Shown: positions 11,001 to 22,702 of the stretch, in pieces
Layout of the letters: every line of letters starts with the position of its first letter
Position numbering within the stretch: the stretch's first letter is position 1
Translations under genes and position numbers: made by a program
From: Oopsacas minuta
Taxonomy: Eukaryota; Porifera; Hexactinellida; Lyssacinosida; Leucopsacidae
DNA length: 64,000 bases
Direction of reading: 5' to 3'
Assembly (NCBI GenBank): GCA_024704765.1
Contig: JAKMXF010000022.1
Span: 537,555 to 601,554 of the forward strand
Notes under the pieces: model-generated
Seen by the model: only the letters and a program-made list of their open reading frames with translations
Database searches by the model: none
What the model was told of the DNA's origin: nothing

Positions 11001-14000
11001 ACCTGGTCCGAAGGAGGTGTAGGCTCTGACTTTTAACTGATAAAGCACATCTTCGTGGAGATCATATATCATGATATAAGTCTGTGATGTTGATACATTT
11101 GTCAATACACTATGTGTATTTGTCAGGTAGTTTGAGAGTACATAGTACTCTATCTCGTAGTAAAGTAGCTTTCCATTATGAAGATGAATCAATGGCTCTG
11201 ACCAGGACAGTTTGATGGTAGTCTCAGTTGATTTGTATGTTAAGTTCAAAGGTGCGCCGCCTGAAACATCTTCTGACGTCACTACGGTGAGTATTCTTGT
11301 ATAAGGGCCAAACCCGATAGCATTTCTAGCTCGAACTTGAAGCTTGTATTCATGGAACTCTTCAAGGTTATCGAACTTGTAAGACAACGTATATTCGCTA
11401 ACAATATCTTCATATATATTGGTATCGTGTTGTTGTCCAACAGCAATAACCTCATACCCAGTAATGACTCCATTTTGCTCCTCAAGAGTAGGAGGTTCCC
11501 ATGATATTGTAGTGCTTGTAGAAGTTATTGCTCTAACCTGAAGGTTCGTAGGAGCCTCTGTAGGTGTTACTTCAGAAGTTGTGCTGTATATCTGAGCACA
11601 GGGACCGAATGCAATAGTATATGCACATATGGAAATGTCATACTCAATGCCTTCTTCAAGATTTGAGAGTCTATAACTGGTATATGGAGTAGAAATAGTT
11701 TTATCATTTATATCAATAGTTACCCCGCTGTAGGTTATGGAGTAAGTTGAAATGTTTCCGTTTTGTAGATTTATATTTGGAGCTTCCCAACTGAGTATAA
11801 TGTATGTTGTAGAAGCGATTGCCTGTACATTTTGAGGTGGACCTGAAGGTGGTGCTTGCTCTGTTGTTACGGTTACAGGCGTTGAGTATGGGCCAGATCC
11901 AGGTTGTGTATTTGCCCTTATTTGAATAATGTAATCTGTATAGGGATGCAAGTTGGTAATAGTGATGGCATTGATTGATCCTTGAACGGATAATACATAG
12001 GAGCTATGAACTGTGTCTACTTTGATTTCGTATTCAGTGAGTACGCCATTTAGATCTGCCATGGGGGGGTCTAGCCATTCCACTATTATCTCAGTATCAG
12101 AGACATATACTATACTGACTGCAGTCGGAGCGGCGCTTGGAGGGGCTTCAAGTGTCCGTACATACAATACTGTAGAGTAAGGTCCTGGCCCAAATGAAGT
12201 GTAGGCTCGTACTTGAATTTCAAAAAGTTCGTTCTCATGTAAGTTAGGGATAATAATTCTTAATTCCGTCTCAAAGAGGCTGTTGTTTGCACCAGATAAG
12301 ATATCAATGTACTTCACTTCGTATTTAGTAATTACACCATTGTGATCAGGAATTGGTGGAGTACTCCAGATAATGAATAGTGAAGTTGTACTAGCAATTG
12401 CGTTTACATGCTGTGGTGCAGAGGATGGAGCAGCATCATTTGTAATTACTGAAATATTTTGTGTGTAAGGTCCATATCCTGCACTGTTTGTTGCTGACAT
12501 GCTGACATAATAAAGATGTCCTTCTTCAAGGCTACTCAGTGTATATGCTCTCAACGTAGAATTTGTATCTATATGATATACAGATGAATCATGCTGTAAT
12601 CCAACCACAACAATCAAGTATCCTATAATTGCTCCATTCTGTGTGTTTAAACTTGGCGGATTCCATGAAATTAGAAGAGATGTCGAACCGCTTGGCAAAA
12701 CTGTAAAGTCAGATGGTGGAGCGGTCGGAGGGATTGCCTCAGTAGCATTATACACGGTTAAATACGGCCCATTACCAACATATGTGGTGGCGCTTATAGA
12801 AATCTGATATTGATTCCCCTCTTTCAAATTGTTGAGGGTTGCATGTCTGTATGTTGTACTTAAATTCCTAGTTTCTGTATCCAATCCTATGCCTCTGTAT
12901 TTTACAATATACCCTGTGATTATTCCATTTTGTTCTGTCTCATCGACATCCTGCCATCTTATAGAAATGCTCGTAGTAAATATTACAAACTCAACATTAT
13001 TCGGTGTGCCTGAAGGAGCAGCTTGATACGTCTCAAGTGTTAATGGTACAGTGTATGGACCAGCCCCAGGACTAGTCTCAGCCCTCACTTGAATGGTGTA
13101 GTTGGTGTAAGGATGTAGGTTAGAGAAAGTATAAGAGTTACGAGAGGCTGCCAATAAATAGTCTCTTTGATAAGTATTATCCTCTGAATGTATCTTCAGC
13201 CCGAATCCTGTTAACACTCCATTTTGATCAATTAATGGTGGACTCTCCCATTCAAAACTGATGTCGGTAGCAGAAAGGACGTTACTTTGAATGTTTATGG
13301 GAGAAGCTGAGGGAACATCTTGTAGTGTTCTGATAGCTAATTGGGCAGAGTACGGTCCTGGTCCTATAGCAGTGTATGCCCTTATTCGGAATAAATAAAA
13401 TTCATATTCTTCTAGATTGGTAAAATTGAAATTTAAGTCAGTCGTGTTTACTAATGTATGGCTATTTGAAGTACTTCCAAGATCTTCGTAAGCGATTTCA
13501 TAATTCGTAATATCACCGTTGTGATCAACTATAGCAGGTGCAATCCATTTCAAATATATCCAAGTCTTTCCGAATTTGTCTGCCAAGTTTTGTGGGGCAG
13601 AACCTGGCACAGATTCTAAAGTAGACAGTATAATGGGACTAGTTCGAGGTCCATATCCTATTTCGTTATATGCCCTAATGGTTACTTCATAGGAGTGGCC
13701 TTCTTCTAAGCCACTGAGTGTATACTCGCGGCTATTTTCGCTTACATTTTTGGTGTAAATATTTGAGTCATGCTCTCTTCCTATTACTTCAATCTGGTAA
13801 CCCTTTATTACTCCGTTCTCTGCCTCAGCATTGAGAGATGACCATTTTACAGAAATGGAAGTTGAACTATCTGACCTAACCACGACGTTAAGAGGTGTTC
13901 CAGTTGGAGCTATCTCAGCTGTTGTTTTGATAATACTTGTTGATGAACCAACACCCGCACTATTTATTGCTGATATTTCAATTAGATACTCCGAGCCTTC

Positions 14001-17000
14001 TTCAAGATCAGTAAGAGTGGTAGATGTGGTCGTGACAATGACAGATTTTACTTCAGTATCAATGGTAACTCCATTATATGATATCTTGTATCCTGTTATA
14101 ACTCCATTCTGTTCACTCAGAGGAGGAGAGTCCCAGCTTAAAGACAGGCTGGTAGTCATGATGATGGTAAATTCAATATTCTGAGGGGTGCCAGTAGGAG
14201 CTATCTCATTAGTTGTCACAGTAATGACGTCAGTGTTAGGACCACTTCCCACACTTGTACTCACAGATGCTTGAATTTCGTACGAAACACCTTCTTGCAA
14301 TCCATTCACTATATAATCAACAGCTGACAGATAGTCTGTAGTGATTGGAGTAACCCTGACAGTCTGTGTAGTAGTGTCAACATTGACACCTGTGTATGTG
14401 ACAGTATAGAAGGTGATGACACCATTTAGGGTGTCTATATCAGTGGGAGGGCTGAGTGTGAGTGTGATGGTAGTCTCAGTGATGGTAGTGACAGAGAGGA
14501 GAGGAGAAGATGTAGGAGTGCTCTCAAGGGTAGTGATTGTGGATGAAGTACTGTAAGGTCCTGTCCCAACAGAAGTAGCAGCTGCTATCTGGAGTGTGTA
14601 CTCTGTGTATGGATTCAGACCTGTAATTGTGTAGAAAGTAGAAGAAGCGCTTGCAGTGAGTTCTGTACTGTCGATTAGGATGACGTAATTATCTATAATA
14701 CCATTCTGTGATTCAATACTAGGAGTAGACCAAGAGATACTGATCTGTGTAGCACTATCAGCTGTTACAGTATCAATGGTTGGAGCCATACTCGGTATGT
14801 CTTCATCTGTTTTCACTGTCACAATATTGGAATCTTCACTAGTTAGACTTCCAATAGCACTGACATAGAGCTCGTAGTATCTGTTGGGAAGTAGACTAGT
14901 GATATCTTGTTGTAACTGGTCAGTTTCTCCATATTCTATAAACGCGGGTGTGGAGAATGTAATGTCACGATAATACTCCTTATAAGAGAGAGATACGATA
15001 TATCCGGTTGGAGTGTAAGTAGTCTTCCATTCAAGATTTATGGCACTGCTTGATGTTACAGAGGCTTTCGCATTAACACTGAAACCTATAGGCTCACAGG
15101 TTATATCAGTCGGTTGGTAGTAATCAGTAGTACAGCTGCAGTCGTAACTTCCTATTGTGTTAGTACAGCCCTGATCACATTCATCAGTTTCGAGGCTACA
15201 CTCATTTATGTCCGAACAAACTCCTGCTACCTCTAAGGTATATCCAGTCATACATTGGCAAGTATAACTCCCGTCAGTGTTTGTACAATAGTGCTCACAT
15301 ATATCTGTATTTTCATTACATTCATTGACATCTTCGCACTTGTCCGGCTCGGCAAGAATCGTCCTGTATCCGGTAAAACAGGAACAACTGTAATCCCCGG
15401 CTCCGTCGATACATTCTTGTTGGCATATATCTGTCTCCTCCGTACATTCGTCAATATTATCACAGGTTTGGGTAACAGAATTCCATCTGTACCCTGAGGA
15501 ACAATATTCACAATGGTAGCTACCATCCGTGTTTATACACTTTTCAGTACAACCACCATTATTCGTGTCACATTCGTTTACATCGTTACATTGTGTTCCA
15601 ACGTATGTGTAACCAATCTTACAAGTGCAGGTGTAACCTCCTACACTGTTATCACACTCCTCATTTGTACCACAAGGATCTGTATAGCACTCGTTAATAT
15701 CTATGCAGTCAATTCCAATTCTCTCATACCCAACTCTACATAAACACGAGTAGCCTCCATCTGTGTTTGTACATAATTCAGTTGCACTGCAAGGGTCTAT
15801 ACCGGTAGTACATTCATCAATATCTAAGGGTTATATTTTCATTAATTAATGTTTCTTGTTCAGGTGCGTCACGTCTGAAGCGCGCTAGTTAAATTTAAGA
15901 TTAGTTGTTTTCAGGTCTCTCAGCCTGCAATCGTGAGATGTGTGATTTAGTATAAGTTTTTACGAAAAGATAAGGATACGTAGTAAGTGAATAAGCTGGA
16001 CAAAATGCAGCTCCGGGATCGTGATCCCTATGCTGCGTCGCCATAAGATGTGACCATAGATTATTAGAACTACGGTTGTCAAGCACTTGTTATAACATTT
16101 CACGTCGATTACTATTTCCAGGGACGGCGCAAACGGTCAAGTTATCGCCTGGCCACTTTTCTGCCATGACAGTGCCTGACCGCTATTTAGTACCGTCTGC
16201 CGCCCTTGATTTCTATCAATTTCTAGTAAATCCTGAATAACATTTCTTCAATATAATCAAAATACGGAAGACCCATGCGGCTGAATAACTACCTCCCTCT
16301 TAGTCTAGCCAAGCAAAGGAGTTGGAAATTGTTCTGAATGATTTTTCAGGTCTAATTAGTGACAAGCAACAAATTTTAATTTCCCTTAATTAAGTAATAC
16401 TTGTCCGTCTGTTCGAAAACAGGGAAGCCTCAAATATATTATTATCCACATTAGCTTCATTGAATCGCAATGTCCCTACCACTCCTGCCTGGAAACACAT
16501 TCACAGATCCTTCTAAAGACAAGTTCCACGTGTCTCAGTCGCTTGGCTATAAGAACGGCTACCCGCTCACTAAGCTCTCGGCTAGAGGGATAGGAGGGGA
16601 GATACACGCAGTCACGAAATCAGACCAAATGTCAGCTGCTGAATTTGACGAGATAGCACAAATGAAGCCTACTCTTACGTACGGAGACCCTGTACCTGAT
16701 CACCCAGTTCAGTTCGTACCAGCTCATGTGGCTTTTGATAAGAGAGTTCTCCAATTCAAAGCATTCTTCAATCAGACAGTACGCGAATCAGCTGTTGAGG
16801 ATTATAGAGTGCGTTTCGTGAAAATTTACTACTACCTGGAAGATGACAGCATTTCAGTAGTGGAGCCTGTGGTGGAAAATTCTGGGATTCCTCAGGGAAA
16901 ACTTATAAAGAGACAGAGATTGCCAAAAGATGAGATGGGGCAGATTTGGCATTGGAAGGATTTGAACATAGGAATCGATGTAAGTCTATACGGAACTAGC

Positions 17001-19711
17001 TTCCATGTGTATGATTGTGATGATTATACGCGTAATTTCATGGAGAGTGAAGGTATGGATATCAACCTACCAGAGGGGAGTCCTGCAGATCCATACACAC
17101 AGCGTAGGAAGGCACCTCAGTACGTCTACCAGACGCCAGCTGCCTTTGACAAGCTCAAGAAATTCATGGACATGGATAGGAAAGTGTTACGATTCAATTG
17201 TGTGTGGGATGACAGAGACAATATGTTTGGGGAGATGCGTAAGTTCGTATTACACTATTATCTAGTGGATGACAGTGTTGAAGTGCTGGACTTAAGACAT
17301 ACCAATGATGGACGTGATCCATACCCTGTCTTCCTTAGAAGACAACGACTCCCTAAGGACCGATCTGCTGTTGCAAGGGACTTCCCAGGAGTAGTGCTAG
17401 AGGTGACTGATCACGAGATCGCAGATTGGTACACACCCTCTGATCTAGGCATCGGACGTACTGTTGATGTTCTGGGAAGGAGATTCCTCCTTTACGATTG
17501 TGACGATTTTACTAAGATTTATTACAGACAAATATTCAATGTACAGGACTTTACACCTATTGACCTAGCATCTCCACGATCTACTCTGAGACAGCCTGAA
17601 CTCCCTCCCTACAATGGATACGGTACCATAGAGGATTCTATACAGAATTGTCGATCTCTCATCCCACAACCTCCGAAGAAAGATTTCATTCGTATGCTAG
17701 AGAATGATGGAAAAGTGCTACGATTCTCAGCATCCATGGTTTCAAAATTCACAGAAGATAAGAATAGAAAGTTTATTATTTCTTATCGTCTCTCTGACGA
17801 TATGTTCACAATATACGAGCCTCCTCAGAGGAATGCTGGAATTATTGCGGGTAAATTCCTTGAACGAACTCGTATCAAGAAACCAGACTGTGATCCTCAG
17901 AAGCCTGAATACTACGGCCCTCATGACCTCATTGTAGGACAAACTATTCATGTGTTTAGTCATAAATTTTTAATTGAAGATGCTGACGAGTATGTTCTCA
18001 AATATATGGAAGAGCGAAGTTCTGAGTTTCCCTCAGAAACTATAGAAGCTCTTAGGAAGAAACATGCAACAGCTGGAGCACCTGAGAGTGCCACTTCGTC
18101 TTAATATCTTAGCAAATCAGAATATTTATGCCAACCTTATTTAATCCTGTTTCTATCGGTACTGTTCTCATTACACATATTAACAATAATGCACCTATTT
18201 AGCTATGTATATCAATTCTTTACGTTTTATTGTATGATTCTGTTCTCGTTAATACTAATTTCTGGATATACACTTCATCGTTTATATTAATTAAGTCATA
18301 GTAGGCTATGATTAAGTGCTAGTTTTCGTTGATAATACACGCACCTTCTATAACAGTTCCTTCTTCTAATTCTATCGACTAATAATCTATATCAGTTAAA
18401 TATTATGTACGTACTTGTGTTACAAAAAACAATCAACAGTTGAAAACATATTGCCTTCATCTTAACCGAATACTTACGGCAATTTTTATGATCTTTTGTA
18501 GGTAAAAATTTTTTTACGGGAATTGTGTAAAACGTGTTGCTTCATTACAATAGTAACAGCAAGAAAGTGCTCAGTTAATAGTATTTAGTTTTCACTCGTA
18601 AAATATCTACGTACAATACAGTGAATACAATATAATAGAGTATATCGAATACTAATTTAGGTGATAATATTAATGAATAATAACCTGTGTTGCAATCAGT
18701 ATCTTCCCATCCTGTAGTACAATCACACTCTGAGATTTTTAAAAGGTTACAAGTACCTCCGTTATAACAGGTGTAAGAGAAGTATTCAGTATTTGTTACT
18801 GTTACATATCTGGTACCTACGCTGTAGGTAGTCCTAATTTAAATATAAGTAATAATTAATTGTGAATGATTCTAATTTTGATGAATTTACCTTGGTTCAA
18901 TTTTGAGCTGTGCACAATCGAAAATCATACACCAGGATGTGTAGATGACATTTGTGTAATAAGTGTTAGTAATTATGTATGTTTCCATAACTACACTATT
19001 AGTTGTAACAGAGTACGAACAAGTTAAAGTTGTCGCTCTCTTAGAAACCGCGTGATTTGACTCGAAGTACAACTCTACATCTATAATGGATAGATAAAAT
19101 AGATAACCATAAAAGAGTTATTTCATAATTATTAGCACAAACATTGCATTGCAATATTAAACAAGCCTTTGGATTGCCCATAAGAAATCACAATACATGT
19201 AGATATAAAAAACTTACTTCGTTACCTATGCTCTGCGGAGCCGTTGAGGGCAAGCCTCCCTGCATTTATATTTTGAGATTTCAATTTTTTGTTTACTTTT
19301 ATATTCATAAAAACAACAATAAATTTAGTAACAGAAACTTGAAAATGCTAAATTCGGGGAAGAGATTGACATATGGAATTTGTTATCATATTTTCACACC
19401 TTTTACAATCATCTCAAAAGATATCCATCATTGACACTAACAACTAATCAGGAAATAATTAATGAATAAAAATGACCCCAGCTACCCTACCAATTAATGT
19501 TTTATGACAATAATTCGTGCCATAAATCATAATATACTATACCCTTTACTCACCAGCTTCAGACAATTGTGAGTTTATGTCAAAGTCATTTGCTCCTCCC
19601 TAAACATAAAAACACAACATTATTAATTCATTATTGCTAAAAGTATGTATAACTTACCAATGCAATGATTCCTGAAATAAATAAGACGATGAGATGTATG
19701 CTCCACCTCAT
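5091..19711 (-). CDS. Giant adhesion GPCR: EGF(7)-FN3(23)-EGF(5)-HRM-GAIN/GPS-7TM-NPxY tail
   Basis: Assembled exons (minus strand): 19711-19658, 19599-19554, 19080-18891, 18833-18685 and 15823-5091; 11172 nt, 3723 aa. Phases join cleanly; exon 4 ends G and exon 5 opens AT-ATT-GAT to give DIDEC. Exon 1 is a signal peptide (MRWSIHLIVLFISG). Then come one plain EGF and six more EGFs, mostly of calcium-binding type (D-I/V-N/D-E-C), 23 FN3 domains, five EGF domains, an HRM domain near residue 2850, GAIN, and a GPS-like site with His-Thr-Thr near residue 3203. Seven hydrophobic helices span about residues 3224-3470, followed by a 250-residue tail with NPLY, DNPY, NPF, ENPTY and ENPSY. Adhesion GPCRs sense ligands or force and signal through G proteins and a tethered peptide after the GPS. 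Exon 5 alone is 10.7 kb. The gene is divergent from XRCC3 and hosts a nested gene in intron 4. Additional small exons in intron 4 cannot be excluded. Confidence 0.85.
16470..18104 (+). CDS. EFHC1: EFHC1/EFHC2-type DM10 protein of ciliary doublet microtubules
   Basis: Encodes 544 aa in one exon, starting MSLPLLPGNTFTDP, the typical EFHC start. Three DM10 domains are visible at about residues 90-197, 232-356 and 411-515. Each opens with a K-V/A-L-R/Q-F strand and carries a YYLxDDS or YRLSDD core and a closing DCDDYT, DCDDFT or DADEY turn. EFHC1-family proteins are microtubule inner proteins of ciliary and flagellar doublets. Vertebrate EFHC1 is about 640 aa and has a C-terminal EF-hand; this protein stops soon after the third DM10 domain and lacks it. 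The gene lies inside an intron of the adhesion GPCR on the opposite strand. It is intronless, which fits a retrocopied or compacted gene. Whether it is EFHC1 or EFHC2 cannot be settled by eye. Confidence 0.9.
   Translation: MSLPLLPGNTFTDPSKDKFHVSQSLGYKNGYPLTKLSARGIGGEIHAVTKSDQMSAAEFDEIAQMKPTLTYGDPVPDHPVQFVPAHVAFDKRVLQFKAFFNQTVRESAVEDYRVRFVKIYYYLEDDSISVVEPVVENSGIPQGKLIKRQRLPKDEMGQIWHWKDLNIGIDVSLYGTSFHVYDCDDYTRNFMESEGMDINLPEGSPADPYTQRRKAPQYVYQTPAAFDKLKKFMDMDRKVLRFNCVWDDRDNMFGEMRKFVLHYYLVDDSVEVLDLRHTNDGRDPYPVFLRRQRLPKDRSAVARDFPGVVLEVTDHEIADWYTPSDLGIGRTVDVLGRRFLLYDCDDFTKIYYRQIFNVQDFTPIDLASPRSTLRQPELPPYNGYGTIEDSIQNCRSLIPQPPKKDFIRMLENDGKVLRFSASMVSKFTEDKNRKFIISYRLSDDMFTIYEPPQRNAGIIAGKFLERTRIKKPDCDPQKPEYYGPHDLIVGQTIHVFSHKFLIEDADEYVLKYMEERSSEFPSETIEALRKKHATAGAPESATSS
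18105..18684. other. Non-coding remainder of GPCR intron 4 downstream of the EFHC1-type gene
   Basis: AT-rich sequence containing the 3' flank of the nested gene. I see no coding exon or clear element here. Confidence 0.4.
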
Positions 19712-20737
19712 TGTCTCTTCTCTCCTAGAAGAACATTGATCAAATTTTGAATATACTACGTGATTACTAACCGAATTGACAAATCATTCGAATATTTGAA
19801 TTGTATTCGAGAATCGCGTGAATTGGAATTTATTGATATTAAATAGAACCTGCACAATCCGATATTAGTTGGGAGTAGGGACAGAAATTATGTCGGATTA
19901 GCAAATTGTCGGCTCTACCCTGCCAGGCGTTCATTCGACAGTCAGATTATAGAGGTCTATAGGATTATACATGTATGTATAGGATTACGCAGGCTCCACT
20001 GTATTGTGTATTTGAAGGGTACAATTAAACTCCAATTTCATATAAGATAATACCAACTTTGGAATTTACGGCCTTGTAAGATATTTAAGATTAATCACAA
20101 AAGTAGAGTAACTATTCTGTGATCAAAAACTTTCCAAAGTTATACTTGTGTGATGTGTTACTGTAGCCTACTATTTGAAATTGGAGAAGATTCCTACATG
20201 CCACCAAATATTTCATATCACACGATATCACCAAGTGCTCTTAACATGCTTTCCAAGGAAAATTCAACGAGTACTGAATGAAATAGTACGTATCCAATAA
20301 TGTAGAGCTCTTCCTACTTTCCCAAATATAGAAATTGTACTTTCAACTTGACTTCATCAATACATTATTTGCATATTTAATTTATTATCATTTCATCAAT
20401 CCCTCGTCCGACCCCAATAATGCCCAAGTCATGCATTTCTTGTTATGAGATTGACTCACTGTTTTAACATTGCTAGATGTGATTATTAGCCAAAAGAACA
20501 TCGAAGCTAATATCGAATTTATGTAAAGTTGGATTATCTCTTCAATCTGTAATATCATTCCGATTGGGTTAGTATCAAATCTTATTATTATTTGTTGCAT
20601 TTTTCCAATGGTTATCAGTATACGCTCTGTTCTGTTCGAAATGGCGGTTCAAACTAATGAATGTCTAATCTAGTTCAATAAATAATTAGATTATATAATA
20701 CCGGTCAATATACGTGTTCTATTTCCTAATATTTGTA
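19712..20737. promoter_or_regulatory. Divergent intergenic region between the adhesion GPCR and XRCC3
   Basis: About 1 kb separates the two divergent start codons, so both promoters must lie here or just beyond. The first ~100 bp above the GPCR ATG is plain AT-rich sequence. Around 19885-19945 there is a diffuse fragment resembling pogo-type MITE ends. I see no convincing core promoter motif. Confidence 0.4.
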
Positions 20738-21808
20738 ATGTCTGGGTCAGATCGATTGACTGGAGGTGAGCCAATTAAAATAGTTGCAGACTCATTGATA
20801 CAAACAGAAATAATCCAACAATTGAATAGTGCGGGCATTACAGATATTAAGGATATTATCCTTGGCTCCATTCCAGACATAGCTCGTAGATCTCGTCTCT
20901 CAGAATCTGAACTCAGAAGAATTAGACACAGTTTGAGTAAGAGAGTTTCGCTAAATTGTAACTTAGGAATCTCACTTAGCTTACTTACCCCTTCATCTAC
21001 TCTCCAAAACAAACTCAGCACTGGATCTGCTTGTCTAGACTCAGTCCTGGGAGGTGGTATTATCTACCCAGGTCTTGTAGAAATAGCTGGAGAGAGTGGA
21101 GCTGGAAAGACTCAGCTATGTCTACAACTTGCAATCAGTACTCAGTTGCCAGTTGAAATGAATGGAGTTGGTTCAGACAGGAGTATAGCTTACATATGCA
21201 CAGAAGATCATTTCCCTAGCATGAGATTCAAAGAACTAGTAGAAGCGAGATCTGCTCTACTCTATAAACACAGGCAAGTACCAGTTGATAAGAGTTTATT
21301 TGAAGAATTTAGTGATAGAGTATACATAGAGAAAGCAGATACATCATCTGGACTAGAACATTATTTAAATCGTTGGATACCAAAATTAGCAGCAGAAAAG
21401 AAGCTCGGAATAGTAATAGTAGACTCTATAGCCGGCGCTCTGAGAGATGAATTCATGGTTAATACCAATTCACTACGTACAGAGACTTTATGGAGAATAG
21501 CAAAGCTACTACGCTCTATTAGTTTCAATTATAATATCCCTGTTGTGTGTACTAATCAAGTTACAGCGAATATTGATAATAGCGATCTTAGTTCAAGAGG
21601 GCCGAATAAAGCAGCTCTCGGATTAATTTGGTCTAATGTATTGAATGAACGTTATGTTCTGTGTAAGAGAGAGGTTTTAAAGTTTGATATTGATGAATCA
21701 GAATGTTCTACTACAACAGAAAGACTATTCTCTGTTGAATTATCCTCTCATTTACCAAATATTACTTATTCTTATGTTATTAATGCTAAAGGTATTAAGT
21801 TAGTTTAA
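20738..21808 (+). CDS. XRCC3: RAD51 paralogue, XRCC3-type
   Basis: Encodes 356 aa in one exon from the ATG at 20738; the 24 upstream bases that stay open begin with GTG and are not used. A short helical N-terminal domain is followed by the RecA core. Walker A is GESGAGKTQ (about residues 118-126), then YICTEDHFPSMRF (the equivalent human XRCC3 region also has YICTED), then a Walker B strand LGIVIVDS (about 223-230). A later VVCTNQVT matches the family's INQVT strand, and ALGLIWSN matches human ALGITWAN. XRCC3 pairs with RAD51C and acts in homologous recombination, RAD51 filament work and Holliday junction processing in the nucleus. Length is close to human XRCC3 (346 aa). Nothing is broken. 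Confidence 0.88.
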   Translation: MSGSDRLTGGEPIKIVADSLIQTEIIQQLNSAGITDIKDIILGSIPDIARRSRLSESELRRIRHSLSKRVSLNCNLGISLSLLTPSSTLQNKLSTGSACLDSVLGGGIIYPGLVEIAGESGAGKTQLCLQLAISTQLPVEMNGVGSDRSIAYICTEDHFPSMRFKELVEARSALLYKHRQVPVDKSLFEEFSDRVYIEKADTSSGLEHYLNRWIPKLAAEKKLGIVIVDSIAGALRDEFMVNTNSLRTETLWRIAKLLRSISFNYNIPVVCTNQVTANIDNSDLSSRGPNKAALGLIWSNVLNERYVLCKREVLKFDIDESECSTTTERLFSVELSSHLPNITYSYVINAKGIKLV

Positions 21809-22702
21809 ATTTATTTAAGATTTTAATATTACTATACTATCATACTATCAGATTATTACATTGAAACAATATTATAGGATCTGTACATATTTATGAATGT
21901 TGCACAAATGAAGAAATGCTACCAATTTGTGTATTATAGAATTATATATTAATCTGCAGTATTATGGATGTTATTAGGTATTTTCGAAAAAATTAGACCA
22001 TTTTCCAAAGATTTTCTTAGTCTTACGACCGCGACCGGTTTGGATTAGCGAGGGTCTACGTATTTGAGTTGTAGGAGTATATACAACATACTCCTCCTCT
22101 TTTGAGAGAATAAGCTCCTTGAACATGATCTAGTTGTTTACGGGGGTTGTCTTTCTCTTGTAAATATATGCAATAATGTTCCTAAAACAGATTACATATA
22201 GCTACCTCAGTAGAATCTTATTTGCTGTGCGAGTGCGTATCAACCAACTCAGCAATATTGTAATTATCAATAAGTCTTATCTTAGGTCATATCTGCTCTA
22301 GACTAAATTATAAACCTCAGTGAAAGGAAATATCTTTATACGTGGATATCTAACTGAATTAAAACTAGACGAAACTAGTTTACTAGATAACATGTTGTTA
22401 ATCTTTTTTCCTGTCTATTCGTAGAATTCTGACAAGATTAAGCCAAAATGAAATTACAGCAAACTCCCATCATATCGAAGCTCAAGAGACCGCGATACTT
22501 ACTTTGATATAACTGATTACATTTATGTTACTTTGACGGTTTGGGACCATATTGGTACAATTTCAGACTTCGATATAAGCGGGCATTTAGATATATCCGT
22601 GTTCTATATAACGGGAGCTGACTGTATTTTAACATTTTAAATATGATCTTGCCAACTATGTTAAATTATGAAATCATTACAAAATTTACATTAAATAATG
22701 AG
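21809..22702. other. Intergenic DNA with old MITE ends
   Basis: No supported gene. Around 22025-22060 there is a fragment resembling the pogo-type inverted end also seen near 43905 (a GGATTAGCGAGGxTCTAC core). The rest is AT-rich and featureless to me. Confidence 0.4.

Larger units (their letters stand above)
15824..18684 (-). other. Intron 4 of the adhesion GPCR gene, hosting a nested gene
   Basis: This 2.86 kb intron runs from a donor (GTTATT, just after ACACAG) at 18684 to an acceptor (CCTTAG) at 15824. It contains the whole EFHC1-type gene on the opposite strand. The flanks, 15824-16469 and 18105-18684, show no further coding sequence that I can support. The donor is not a strong consensus, but the codon phase across the junction is exact and joins one EGF domain to the next. 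Confidence 0.72.

Noticed and set aside
21974-22126. A 50-codon minus-strand frame starting MFKELILSKEEEYVV with a basic C-terminal half.
   Set aside because: Part of it overlaps a pogo-type MITE end (CCTCGCTAATCC core) that recurs elsewhere, and there is no splice or motif support.
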